From Thermoanaerobaculales bacterium (GTDB lineage: Bacteria; Acidobacteriota; Thermoanaerobaculia; Thermoanaerobaculales; Sulfomarinibacteraceae), in NCBI GenBank assembly GCA_025456145.1, contig JALOLD010000010.1:1-64000 (forward strand): a stretch of DNA of 64,000 nucleotides, in the 5' to 3' direction. The position numbers were made by a program, and so were the translations under genes. The notes under the pieces were generated by a model. The model did not search any database and had not been told where the DNA came from. It saw nothing but the letters and a program-made list of their open reading frames with translations. Shown here one piece after another: positions 49,030-57,578 of this stretch (its first letter is position 1; every line of letters starts with the position of its first letter).

Positions 49030-51093
49030 TCACGCCCCCTTGGTCGCCCGCTCGAGGGCCCGGCCGCGAAACCGGCCGAGATAGGCCCGGAAGGGGTTGG
49101 TCACGACCTCGGGGATCGGCAGGTAGACCAGCCTTCCGGGGGCTTCCTGCGCCGCGTCGAGCAGCCGGTCGCCGACCTGCCCGACCTTGGCGCGCGCCAG
49201 GTCGCGACGGGTGAAGGCGTTGGCGAGGTAGAGCGGGGCGAGCTCGCGGGCCTCGGGCTCGTCGAGGTGGACCGACCAGGGGCGTGGCTTGAGATCGAGG
49301 GGGTAGCGGTCGTGGACGGTGCGGAAGCGCTGCCGGACGGTGTGCTCGAAGAGCCGGTTGAAGGCCTCGCCCATGAGCCGGGAGTTGATGCAGCGTACGG
49401 CCGGCACGAAGAACCCGTGCTGGCGGATCGGCGCGTCGTCGCCGATCTGGTCGAGGGCGCCGTCGATTCCGTCCTTGAGGTGGGCGAGGTCGGTGATCAG
49501 CTCGCCCGAGGCGGTGCGAAGCCGGAGCGCGAACAGCCAGAAGGGCACGAGGTCGACGCCCCCCTCGAGGTCCTCGGTGCGCGAGTACTCGACGGTCTCC
49601 TTGCGGTGACCGACCACCCGGCACACGCGGTGGCAGCTGCGGCAGAAGTGGAGAGCCGCGTCGCTGTCGAAGGCGAACTCGTGGCCGCAGGTCGGGCACT
49701 CCATCGGGACGAAGCGCAGGCCCCGCCCGGGCCCCCGTGCAGCCTCGGGCAGCGCGGTGAGCAGGCTGTCGTCGAGGGGTGGCGCGCCGCCGACGACCGA
49801 GCCCGAGGCGCTGTCGACGAGCACGGTCTCGTGGATCCTCGGTCCCGAGACGCGGACGATCCACCACGGTCTCCAGACCACCGCGTCGACCTCGCGGATG
49901 AAGCGCGAGCCAAGCCGGATCGCGTCGACCGAGCGGTCGAGCTGCCGGTGGTCGAGATGGCCGAAGGCGCGCTCGAGCACCGACCCGTCGAGGTCGAGGG
50001 CGAGGCTGCGCTCGTCGGTCGGGCGGTCGGCGGCGGGGTGGAGCGCCTTGAGGTAGGTCAGCCGCCCCATCTCGGGAAGATCGAGGGCCGAGGCGGCGGC
50101 GACCGAGGCCTCGACGGTGCCGATTCTGAACCGCAGGACCTTCTCCTGGTCGGCGCGACTGCGGCCGAAGGTCGCCTGGTAGAGCGTGCCCATCCCGTGC
50201 CGGTAGGGCGACAGGAAGCGGCGCAGCACGGTGATGCCGAGCTCGCGGGCGAGACGGGCGCGGTAGGCGTCGGCCTTGCGCGACACTGCGGCCTCGGCGG
50301 CGGCCGCGGCGGCCTCGGCCTCGGGCCGGGTGGTCAGGCCGCCCGAGGCGGTGACGTCGGTGGCGCCGACCCCGACCACCGGCACCGAGGCCCGGTAGAG
50401 CTTGAGGTAGTACCGGTAGCGGTAGTGGTCGAGCAGCGCCTCGCGAAGCTCGGCCTCGGTCGGCGCGCGCTCGGGCAGGCTCAGGAAGAGCGTCTCCTCC
50501 CGGCCGACCACGAGGTGGCCGGTACCGCAGAACGAGCAGTGGGCCATCCGGTGGAGCACCGGCACCGCGACCCCGGCGCCGCACTCGGTGCAGCGGACCT
50601 CGACCGCATAGCCGGCGGCCGGCTCGTCGTCGGCCTCGTCGCCCGGGCGGGGGCTCGAGATCGCCGGCCCCACCGCGCCGCCGCCGGCCCCACGGAGCTT
50701 CGGCGCTCCGGCGAGGGACGGGAGGTCGAGCGCCCGGTCGGTCAGGGCCCCCGGGTTGAACGGCGTGTGGAGCGATCCCCAGACCGCCCCGACCGCCATG
50801 AACGGGAGGGCGTAGCCGATCGAGCCCATCGTCCCGGCGATGATCAGGCTGACCTGCGCCATGAGCACGCACAGCGCGGTCTCGACGGTCGGCCGGCCGG
50901 CGGCGGCGAGCCCGGCCCCCGGCGACAGCGCGTTGAGCCCGATGACCGCCAGGGGGTGGACCGCGCGCCCGGCGAGGCCGAGCCCCGCGGCGAGCGCGAG
51001 AAGCGGTGGTCCGAGGAGCGCCGCGAGCAGGAGGGCGCCGCTCACCGTCGGCCCGCCCCGGTTGAGCCGCGCGCCCGGTCGGGAATGCCGCAC
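49030..51093 (-). CDS. Membrane protein with two zinc ribbons, function unknown
   Basis: A protein of up to 687 residues that I do not recognise. Its N-terminal ~110 residues hold about three hydrophobic segments (SGALLLAALLGPPLLALAAG; VIGLNALSPGAGLAAAG; VSLIIAGTMGSIGYALPFMAVG). A first zinc ribbon CTEC...CSFC lies at about 168-190 and a second, CPTCGHEF...CRSCH, at about 465-490. The soluble parts between and after them show no enzyme motif. A GTG at 51045 (VSGALLL) starts directly before the first helix and may be the true start; ATG 51093 adds sixteen basic residues. It is alone on its strand, divergent from an SDR. Ribbons may mediate protein assembly; this is inference. Confidence 0.72.
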   Translation of the reverse strand: MRHSRPGARLNRGGPTVSGALLLAALLGPPLLALAAGLGLAGRAVHPLAVIGLNALSPGAGLAAAGRPTVETALCVLMAQVSLIIAGTMGSIGYALPFMAVGAVWGSLHTPFNPGALTDRALDLPSLAGAPKLRGAGGGAVGPAISSPRPGDEADDEPAAGYAVEVRCTECGAGVAVPVLHRMAHCSFCGTGHLVVGREETLFLSLPERAPTEAELREALLDHYRYRYYLKLYRASVPVVGVGATDVTASGGLTTRPEAEAAAAAAEAAVSRKADAYRARLARELGITVLRRFLSPYRHGMGTLYQATFGRSRADQEKVLRFRIGTVEASVAAASALDLPEMGRLTYLKALHPAADRPTDERSLALDLDGSVLERAFGHLDHRQLDRSVDAIRLGSRFIREVDAVVWRPWWIVRVSGPRIHETVLVDSASGSVVGGAPPLDDSLLTALPEAARGPGRGLRFVPMECPTCGHEFAFDSDAALHFCRSCHRVCRVVGHRKETVEYSRTEDLEGGVDLVPFWLFALRLRTASGELITDLAHLKDGIDGALDQIGDDAPIRQHGFFVPAVRCINSRLMGEAFNRLFEHTVRQRFRTVHDRYPLDLKPRPWSVHLDEPEARELAPLYLANAFTRRDLARAKVGQVGDRLLDAAQEAPGRLVYLPIPEVVTNPFRAYLGRFRGRALERATKGA

Positions 51094-51195
51094 CGGGGGG
51101 CCGGTTGTACGAAGCGATCCAGGGGGATCGCGCTGGCCGCGGGGCAGCCGGTCATCCCGATCATTCTATCCGGGCAACCACGGGGCGGAGGCGGC

Positions 51196-51936
51196 ATGCT
51201 TGAGGTACGCAATCGCAGGGTGATCGTTACCGGCGCGTCGAGCGGGATCGGGCTCGACGCGGCACATCTGCTCGCCGAGGCGGGGGCCGAGGTCGGCCTC
51301 GTCGCGAGGCGGGCCGAGAAGCTCGAAGGCATCGCGGCGGAGCTCGGCGGCGGCGCCTGGTGGCACGCCTGCGACGTCGCCGACCCCGACGACATCGCCT
51401 CCCTCGCCACGGCGGTCGAGAAGCGGTGGGGAGCGCTCGACGGCCTGGTCAACAACGCCGGGATCGCAGCGATGGCGACCCTCGACGACACCGACCTCGC
51501 GACCTGGGACCGCACCTTCGACGTCAACCTGCGCGGCCCCTACCTGCTGTGCCGGGCGCTCGGGCCGATGCTCAAGCGGGGGACCTCGCCGGCGGTGGTC
51601 AACATCTCCTCCTCGCTCGGCGACCGGGCGATCGCCGGGATGATCGCTTACAACGCCTCCAAGGCCGGCCTCAACCACCTCACCCGCTGCCTCGCCCTCG
51701 AGTGGGCGCCGGCGGTGCGGGTCAACGCCATCATGCCGGCGGTGGTCGACACCCCGATCCACGATGCCCGCGGGATGAGCCGGGACCAGGTCGAGGGGAT
51801 GGGGGCGATCCACCCGATGGGCCGGATCGGCCGGCCGCGCGACATCTCGACGATGGTCCTCTACCTGCTCTCCGACGCCGCGTCGTGGATGACCGGCGCG
51901 GTCATCCCGGTCGACGGCGGGATCCTGGTGACCTGA
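51196..51936 (+). CDS. Short-chain dehydrogenase/reductase
   Basis: A 246-residue classical SDR of usual length. The cofactor motif is TGASSGIG (about 12-19), the NNAG motif follows near residue 85, and the catalytic set is Ser (INISSSLGD), Tyr and Lys in YNASK near 150. The basic residue after the second strand (VARRAEK) suggests NADP(H). The closing MTGAVIPVDGGILVT is the usual FabG-like end. Its substrate is unknown. GGAGG precedes ATG 51196. The last 35 bases overlap the convergent tsaE gene. Confidence 0.92.
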   Translation: MLEVRNRRVIVTGASSGIGLDAAHLLAEAGAEVGLVARRAEKLEGIAAELGGGAWWHACDVADPDDIASLATAVEKRWGALDGLVNNAGIAAMATLDDTDLATWDRTFDVNLRGPYLLCRALGPMLKRGTSPAVVNISSSLGDRAIAGMIAYNASKAGLNHLTRCLALEWAPAVRVNAIMPAVVDTPIHDARGMSRDQVEGMGAIHPMGRIGRPRDISTMVLYLLSDAASWMTGAVIPVDGGILVT

Positions 51937-52384
51937 CGACGACCCGCCGGACGTCGTCGCTCCCGGTGGTGATCACGACCCGCCAGACCCGCGCGTCGGC
52001 GGGGATCCAGGTCGCGAGGACGTCCTTGGGCCACTCGACCGCGGTCACCGCTTCGGGATCCGACAGCGCCTCCTCGACCCCGATCTCGCGCAGGTCGCGG
52101 ACCCGCTCGCCGAGCCGGTAGAGATCGACGTGGTGAACGATCCCGATGCCGCGCCCCCCGCACGGGTGGCTGACGAGGAGGACGAAGGTCGGTGACGAGA
52201 CCTCGGCCGCGTCGCCGCCGAGGCCGCGGACCAGCCCCCTCACCAAGGTCGTCTTGCCGGCTGCGAGGTCGCCCTCGAGGAGGACCACGTCGCCCGGCAG
52301 GAGACGCGCCGCGAGACTCTCGCCGACCGCCTCGGTGTCCGCGGCGGCCGGACAGTCCAGGACCTCGCTCGGGGGTCCGCTCAT
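51902..52384 (-). CDS. tsaE: tRNA threonylcarbamoyladenosine biosynthesis ATPase TsaE
   Basis: A 160-residue P-loop protein. TsaE works with TsaB and TsaD to make the t6A modification of tRNA. The Walker A is EGDLAAGKTTLVRG, followed by VSSPTFVL, HVDLYRL and EWPKDV, all characteristic. The C-terminus runs a little past the family end in an arginine-rich tail that overlaps the SDR gene. The ATG overlaps the nnr stop (ATGA), giving translational coupling; nnr-tsaE is a common pair. Confidence 0.94.
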   Translation of the reverse strand: MSGPPSEVLDCPAAADTEAVGESLAARLLPGDVVLLEGDLAAGKTTLVRGLVRGLGGDAAEVSSPTFVLLVSHPCGGRGIGIVHHVDLYRLGERVRDLREIGVEEALSDPEAVTAVEWPKDVLATWIPADARVWRVVITTGSDDVRRVVVRSPGSRRRPG

Positions 52385-53937
52385 CCCTCGTCGTCGCCGG
52401 CCTCGAGCTCGATCCAGGCGTCGGCGAGCAGGGCGGGAAGCTCGCTCGCCGGGACCGCTGCCGGGTAGAGCTCGCCGCCGAGCTCGCCGGCCCGCCCGTG
52501 CAGCCAGCAGCCGACGAGGGCGGCGTCGAGCGGCTCGAGCCCCTGGGCGAGGAGCGAGCCGATGGTCCCGGTCAGGACATCGCCCGACCCGCCCGAGGCG
52601 AGACCGACATCGCCGGTCGGGTTGACCCAGGCGTCGCCGTCGGGCGCCGCGATGATCGTCCCGTAGCCCTTGGCGACGACCACTGCACCGGCCCGGCGGG
52701 CCGCCGAGCGGGCCGCCGCCAGGCGGTCGGCGACGATCTCGTCGGTGGCGATGCCGAGCAGCCGGGCGAGCTCGCCGGGGTGGGGGGTGAGCACCGCGGG
52801 GGTCTCGCGGGCCGCCAGCCTCTCGGGGGCGCCGGCGAGCAGGTTGATCGCATCGGCGTCGAGCAGCAGCGGCCCGGACCAGTGCTCCAAAAGCCAGTCG
52901 AGGGTCGCCCGCGCCCCGTCGCCGGTGCCGAGGCCCGGGCCGGCCGCCAGCGCGGTCATCCGTCCCAGCAGATCCCCGAGCCCGGCCGGCCCGGCGATCC
53001 GACCGCGGTCGTCGGCCGGCAAGGCCTCGGTCATCGCCTCGAGGCAGGCGCCGTCGACCACCGGGACGAGGGGCTCGGGCACCGCCATGGTGACCAGCCC
53101 CGCCCCGGTGACGACCGCGGCGCGCGCCGCCATCGCGACCGCGCCGCCCCGTCCGGCGGCGCCGGCAACGATCAGGAGGTGACCGAAGCCCCCCTTGTGG
53201 GCGTCGGCCGCCCGCTGGGGCAGCAGCAGCGCGATGTCCGCAGCCTCGGTCAGTCGAAGCGTACATCCCGCCTCGAGCGCCGCCGGCGGGATGCCGATGT
53301 CGACCACCGCGACCTCGCCACAGACGGTGCAGGCGGGCGGGAGGACGTGACAGCGCTTGAGAGCGGCGAAGGTCACGGTGAGGTCGGCCGGGAGGTGGGG
53401 CCCCGGGATGACCGACGCCGAGCCGTCGAGACCGGTCGGCACGTCGACCGCGAGCACCGGAAGCCCGCTGCTCGACACCCTCTCGACCAGCGCCGCGAGA
53501 CGGCCGGTGAGAGGCCGGTCGACGCCGGTGCCGAGCAGCGCGTCGACCACGAGATCGGCCGGCCAGTCGTCGAGCAGCGCCTCGACGACCGCCAGGTCGT
53601 CGTCGCCGCCGACCACCGCGACCGGCACCCCGAAGGCCTCGGCGAGGCGGCGGTTGACCGCCGCGTCGGGGCTCAGCTTGGCCGGGTCGCCGACCAGGCA
53701 GACCTCGACCTCGAGACCGCCGTTGGCGAGGTGGCGGGCGGCCGCGAAGCCATCGCCGCCGTTGTTGCCGGGACCACTCAGGATGAGCACCCGCCGGGCC
53801 TCGGGGAAGGTCTCGCGGAGGGCGTCGACGACCCCGGTGGCGGCGTTCTCCATGAGGACGATCCCGGGCACGCCCAGGTCCTCGATGGTGTGGCGGTCGG
53901 CCTCGCGCATCCCCTCGTTGTCGAGGATTGGCAGCAT
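52381..53937 (-). CDS. nnr: Bifunctional NAD(P)H-hydrate epimerase / ADP-dependent NAD(P)H-hydrate dehydratase
   Basis: A 518-residue two-domain repair enzyme that restores damaged (hydrated) NAD(P)H. The N-terminal epimerase domain (about 1-215, YjeF_N) has ENAATGVVDA, SGPGNNGGDGFAAAR and DALLGTGVDRPLTG. The C-terminal dehydratase domain (about 235-510) has HKGGFGHLLIVAG, AGPGLGTGD, LDADAINLLA, LTPHPGELARL and the nucleotide-site SGGSGDVLTG. GGGAG lies before ATG 53937, and TACAAT upstream (minus strand, 53963-53958) would be the -10 box. The GTCCGC array starts 39 bases upstream of the gene. Confidence 0.95.
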   Translation of the reverse strand: MLPILDNEGMREADRHTIEDLGVPGIVLMENAATGVVDALRETFPEARRVLILSGPGNNGGDGFAAARHLANGGLEVEVCLVGDPAKLSPDAAVNRRLAEAFGVPVAVVGGDDDLAVVEALLDDWPADLVVDALLGTGVDRPLTGRLAALVERVSSSGLPVLAVDVPTGLDGSASVIPGPHLPADLTVTFAALKRCHVLPPACTVCGEVAVVDIGIPPAALEAGCTLRLTEAADIALLLPQRAADAHKGGFGHLLIVAGAAGRGGAVAMAARAAVVTGAGLVTMAVPEPLVPVVDGACLEAMTEALPADDRGRIAGPAGLGDLLGRMTALAAGPGLGTGDGARATLDWLLEHWSGPLLLDADAINLLAGAPERLAARETPAVLTPHPGELARLLGIATDEIVADRLAAARSAARRAGAVVVAKGYGTIIAAPDGDAWVNPTGDVGLASGGSGDVLTGTIGSLLAQGLEPLDAALVGCWLHGRAGELGGELYPAAVPASELPALLADAWIELEAGDDEG

Positions 53938-53957
53938 CGCTGTCTCCCTTTTCGGGG

Positions 53958-53963
53958 ATTGTA
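53958..53963 (-). promoter_or_regulatory. -10 box of the nnr-tsaE operon
   Basis: TACAAT on the minus strand, 20 bases before the ATG. The place where a -35 box should be (about 53981-53986) lies inside the hexamer array. Confidence 0.5.
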
Positions 53964-53976
53964 CGCTCTCACCCGC

Positions 53977-54012
53977 GTCCGAGTCCGAGTCCGCGTCCGC
54001 CTCCGTGCTCGT
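53977..54012. repeat. GTCCGC hexamer array upstream of nnr
   Basis: Two GTCCGA, two GTCCGC and two diverged units, followed by a degenerate CTGCCTGCC region to the end of the symporter gene. On the sense strand of nnr these read GGACGC/GGACTC. Confidence 0.9.
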
Positions 54013-54044
54013 GCGCCCGCCCCCGATGCTGCCTGCCCTGCAGG

Positions 54045-55409
54045 TCAGCCTCGCTGCGCCCCCGCGCTGACCCGATCCACCGCCCACACCAGCACCGAGG
54101 CAGCCAGCGCCGGGAACATCGGCTCGAGGCCGAGGGGGTAGCCGGCGTCGTCGGCGGCGAGGATCCAGGCGAGGGCGACGGCGGCCGACAGGGTCATCGA
54201 GGCGGTGGCCGCGCCGCCGGTGGAGCGCCAGCGGGCGGGCAGGTGGACGGAGACCACCGGCAGCAGCAAGGCCGAGGTCACAACCGAGCCGACGTGGTGC
54301 CAGACGGTGACCACCGAGTCGAAGAGCAGCGCGCCGGCGCCCGCGAGGGTCGCCGAAAGGAGGAGCCCCCAGCGGGTGCGGCGGCGCTCGGCGGGCTCGC
54401 CGGGCGCGTCGGTCGCCAGGTCGTGGCCGACCGTCGCGGCGGCCAGGAAGAGGTAGGAGTCGAGGGTCGACATCACGGTCGCGAAGAGGGCCAGGGTGAA
54501 GAAGGCGGCGAGCCACGGCTCGAGGACCAGCCCGGCCAGCGCCGGGTAGGCGGTGAGCGGGTCGTCGAGCCCGGGTAGCAGGACCCGTGCCGCGAGCCCG
54601 CAGGTGATGGTCAGGAAGTCGAAGACCGCCCACATCGCCACCGAGAGGATCACCCCGGTGCGGGCAACCCGAGGCGTCCGGGCGGCGAAGGCGCGCTGGT
54701 AGAAGGCGGGCTCGACCATCGTCTGGAGGGCGATCAGGTACCACACCAGCACCGCCTGCCAGCCCCGTCCGCCGTCGAGGCTGCGGTGGTCGGCCGGTAG
54801 CGCCGCCCAGAGCCCCTCGATCCCGCCGGTGCGGCCCAGGGCGGCGGCGGCGAGCAGGGCGAAGCCCGAGTACATCAGCACGAGCTGGAGGAGATCGGTG
54901 CGGACCACCGAGCGGAAGCCCGAGACGCCGACGTAGAGCGCCGAGAAGCCGGCGCCGACCGCCACCGCGAGGGGCATCGGCCAGCCGGTGAGCTGGCCGA
55001 GCAGCACGGCGAGCATCAGCACGTAAGCGACCGGCAGGGTCAGGGCGTAGACCGCGACCGCGCCGGTCAGGCGGGCGCCCCCGCCGTAGGCGTCGCGCAG
55101 CAGATCGGGGATCGACATCGCCGCCCCCGCCCGCAGCCGCGGCGCCAGCCACAGGGCGAAGACGAGCGCCGCGAGGTAGTAGGGCAGGCCGAACACCACC
55201 CAGGTCGAGATCCCGAAGCGCCAGGCGTACTCGCCGATGCCCAGGATCCCGCCGTACCAGGTGGTGACCAGGGTCGCGATAAAGGCCGGCAGGCTGAGCC
55301 GGCGGCCGGCGAGGAGGAAGTCCTCGGCGCCGGCGGCCGCCCGGCCGCGCGCCAGGGCCAGGATCGCGACGGCGTAGATCGCCAGCAGGATCAGCGCCAG
55401 GCTCGGCAT
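54045..55409 (-). CDS. Sodium:solute symporter (SSS) family transporter
   Basis: A 454-residue membrane protein with about twelve helices. SSS features are EDFLLAGRRLSLPAFIATLVTTWYGGILGIGEYAWRFG near the start (the broken first core helix) and VSGFRSVVRTDLLQLVLMYSGF near residue 155. It is somewhat shorter than PutP-type proteins. The cargo (amino acid, pantothenate, proline or other) cannot be named. The ATG at 55409 is eight bases after a TACACT -10 hexamer (minus strand, 55423-55418), with no ribosome-binding site between, so the message may be leaderless. Confidence 0.87.
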   Translation of the reverse strand: MPSLALILLAIYAVAILALARGRAAAGAEDFLLAGRRLSLPAFIATLVTTWYGGILGIGEYAWRFGISTWVVFGLPYYLAALVFALWLAPRLRAGAAMSIPDLLRDAYGGGARLTGAVAVYALTLPVAYVLMLAVLLGQLTGWPMPLAVAVGAGFSALYVGVSGFRSVVRTDLLQLVLMYSGFALLAAAALGRTGGIEGLWAALPADHRSLDGGRGWQAVLVWYLIALQTMVEPAFYQRAFAARTPRVARTGVILSVAMWAVFDFLTITCGLAARVLLPGLDDPLTAYPALAGLVLEPWLAAFFTLALFATVMSTLDSYLFLAAATVGHDLATDAPGEPAERRRTRWGLLLSATLAGAGALLFDSVVTVWHHVGSVVTSALLLPVVSVHLPARWRSTGGAATASMTLSAAVALAWILAADDAGYPLGLEPMFPALAASVLVWAVDRVSAGAQRG

Positions 55410-55430
55410 CGCGGGACAGTGTAGCTCCCG

Positions 55431-55488
<58 letters not shown>

Positions 55489-55555
55489 TCGGAAGCGCAA
55501 TCGGGGACGGGAACGGGCACGACTCAGCTGCGCTCCCGGGCCGATCGGCGCGTCC

Positions 55556-55600
55556 GACGAATCGCCGCGATTCGTCCGACGAATTGCTGCCACGGCCATT
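55556..55600. repeat. Central GACGAATCG hairpin and CGACGAATTG motif
   Basis: GACGAATCG (55556-55564), loop CCG, CGATTCGTC (55568-55576) is a perfect 9-bp hairpin. It runs into CCGACGAATTGCTGCC, which shares CGACGAATTGC with the hairpin at 48921-48940. It is the centre of the 55435-55666 element; the 350-base gap between symporter and pilT holds no gene. Confidence 0.88.
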
Positions 55601-55636
55601 GCCGCTGGTGCTGTAACGTTCGTCGGGCACGACCAC

Positions 55637-55670
<34 letters not shown>

Positions 55671-55759
55671 CGGGGGGTGCGATGTGATGTGCAACAGTGG
55701 GACAGGGTTGCAGTGCGCGGTACACTTGAGGGGAGCGAACCGACAGCGGAGGTCCATCG

Positions 55760-56941
55760 ATGCACATCAACGACATCCTCAAGGTGGCCGTGGAGCGCAA
55801 GGCGTCGGACGTCCACCTCAAGGTCGGGGCGCACCCGGTGCTGCGGATGGACGGGCGGCTCCAGGTGATGACCGAGTTCAAGCGGATGATGCAGGAGGAC
55901 ACCATCGCGATGGCGTTCTCGATGATGTCGTCGCGCCAGAAGGAGCGCTTCAAGCACCAGCTCGAGACCGACATCGCCTACTCGGTGCCGGGTCTCGGCC
56001 GATTCCGCTGCAACATCTTCCAGCAGCGCGGCTCGGTGGGCATCGTGCTCCGCCTCATCCCCTCCCGGATCCAGACCTTCAAGGAGCTCATGCTGCCCCC
56101 GGTGCTCGAGAAGATCTGCGAGGAGCAGCGCGGGCTGGTGCTGGTCACCGGGACCACCGGGTCGGGCAAGTCGACGACCCTGGCCTCGATGATCGACTAC
56201 ATCAACACCCGGCGGATCGAGCACGTCATGACCATCGAGGACCCGATCGAGTTCCTCCACCGGGACAAGAAGTCGATCATCAACCAGCGCGAGGTCGACG
56301 TCGACACCAAGCAGTTCTCGGTGGCCCTCCGGTCGGCGCTGCGCCAGGACCCCGATGTCATCCTGGTCGGCGAGATGCGCGACTACGAGACCATCGAGAC
56401 CGCGCTGCTCGCCGCCGAGACCGGCCACCTCGTGCTGTCGACCCTCCACACCCTCGACGCCACCGAGACCGTCAACCGGATCATCTCGGTCTTTCCGCCC
56501 CACCAGCAGAAGCAGATCCGCATCCAGCTCGCGGCGGTGCTCAAGTCGATCATCTCGATGCGGCTGCTGCCGCGGGCCGACGGTCTCGGCCGGGTGCCGG
56601 CCGTCGAGGTGCTGATCGCCACCGCCTACATCCGCGACTGCGTCGAGAACAAGGAGAAGACCAAGCTGATCCGCGACGCGATCACCCAGGGCACCAGCCA
56701 GTACGGGATGCAGACCTTCGACCAGTCGCTCTACCTGCTCTACAAGAACGGCCTGATCACCCTCGAGGAGGCGCTGCGCCGGGCGACCAACCCCGACGAG
56801 TTCAAGCTCAAGATCCAGGGCATCCAGTCGACCGCGGACCTGTCGCGCGAGGAGATGGAGGGCGTGCTCGAGCTCGGTACCGACTCCACCATGGACCCGT
56901 TCTCGGAGGACTCGCCGTTCGAGTTCGGCAATGAAGCCTGA
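55760..56941 (+). CDS. pilT: Type IV pilus retraction ATPase PilT
   Basis: A 393-residue hexameric secretion-type ATPase that powers pilus retraction. Family blocks are KASDVHLKVGAHPVLRMDG near the start, Walker A TGTTGSGKSTTLASMIDYIN (about 133-152), the Asp box TIEDPIEFLH, Walker B DPDVILVGEMRDYETIETAL, the His box LVLSTLHTLDATETVNRII and the PilT-type AIREGK-equivalent region ENKEKTKLIRDAITQGTSQYGMQTFDQSL, which is closer to PilU-like variants than to canonical PilT. GGAGG precedes the ATG, and TACACT at 55721-55726 may be its -10 box. No other pil genes are adjacent. Confidence 0.94.
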   Translation: MHINDILKVAVERKASDVHLKVGAHPVLRMDGRLQVMTEFKRMMQEDTIAMAFSMMSSRQKERFKHQLETDIAYSVPGLGRFRCNIFQQRGSVGIVLRLIPSRIQTFKELMLPPVLEKICEEQRGLVLVTGTTGSGKSTTLASMIDYINTRRIEHVMTIEDPIEFLHRDKKSIINQREVDVDTKQFSVALRSALRQDPDVILVGEMRDYETIETALLAAETGHLVLSTLHTLDATETVNRIISVFPPHQQKQIRIQLAAVLKSIISMRLLPRADGLGRVPAVEVLIATAYIRDCVENKEKTKLIRDAITQGTSQYGMQTFDQSLYLLYKNGLITLEEALRRATNPDEFKLKIQGIQSTADLSREEMEGVLELGTDSTMDPFSEDSPFEFGNEA

Positions 56942-56943
56942 CG

Positions 56944-57053
56944 GAGTTTTCAGTTCTTAGTTCTCAGTTTTTAGTTCCATCGCACCCGGTCCGGGAGCTG
57001 CCTTCAGGAGCGGTGCCGATAACTAAAAACCGAAAACTCAAAGCTAAGAACTC
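56944..57053. repeat. AGTTTT/AAAACT inverted repeat between pilT and recX
   Basis: Left arm 56944-56976 (GAGTTTTCAGTTCTTAGTTC...TTTTTAGTT) and right arm 57021-57053 (AACTAAAAACCGAAAACTC...AAGAACTC) are near-perfect reverse complements around a GC-rich 44-base loop. Its AT-rich composition stands out from the rest of the window. It could act as a pilT terminator. Confidence 0.9.
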
Positions 57054-57062
57054 GTTCTTGCG

Positions 57063-57578
57063 ATGGGAAATCCTGCCTACGACACGGCCCTGAAGCTGCT
57101 CTCGCAGCGTGATCACTTCCGCTCCGAGCTCGAGGAGAAGTTGCAACGAAAGGGCATTCCCGACGACGAGATCGACCCGGCGATCCGCCGGCTCGCCGAG
57201 CTCGGGCTGCTCGACGACGAGGGCCTCGCGGGGCGGTTCGTCGAGTTCCGTGCGGTCGACCGCGGCTGGGGCCCGCACCGGCTGGAGGCCGAGCTGCGGC
57301 GGCGCGGGGTCGACGGCGAGCTGGCCGGACGGGCGAGCCGGATCGACGGCGAGCTCGCCGAGCGCGCCCTCCAGACCGCGCTGCGCCGGGTCGAGGTGCA
57401 GGCGAGGCCGGGCTGGTGGCGGGTTCCCGACGGCCGGGCCCGTCTGATAAAGTCCCTCATCGCCCGCGGCTTTGAAACCGATGTCGCCATCCGGGCGGTC
57501 GGCCGGCTCGCGGTCGAAAGGGAGAGCCCAGACGATGAGATCGATGACCAGCTCGGAGATCCGGGCGGCGTTTCTTGA
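57063..57578 (+). CDS. recX: Regulatory protein RecX
   Basis: A 171-residue helical RecX, which limits RecA filament growth. Three-helix repeats are visible, starting AYDTALKLLSQRDHFRSELEEKLQRKGIPDDEIDPAIRRLAELGLLDDEGLAGRFVEFR and repeated more weakly afterwards with GPHRLEAELRRRGVDGELA. recA is not in the window. Its last 44 bases overlap the start of alaS in another frame, so the two are translationally linked, a pairing (recX-alaS) also known elsewhere. Confidence 0.9.
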   Translation: MGNPAYDTALKLLSQRDHFRSELEEKLQRKGIPDDEIDPAIRRLAELGLLDDEGLAGRFVEFRAVDRGWGPHRLEAELRRRGVDGELAGRASRIDGELAERALQTALRRVEVQARPGWWRVPDGRARLIKSLIARGFETDVAIRAVGRLAVERESPDDEIDDQLGDPGGVS

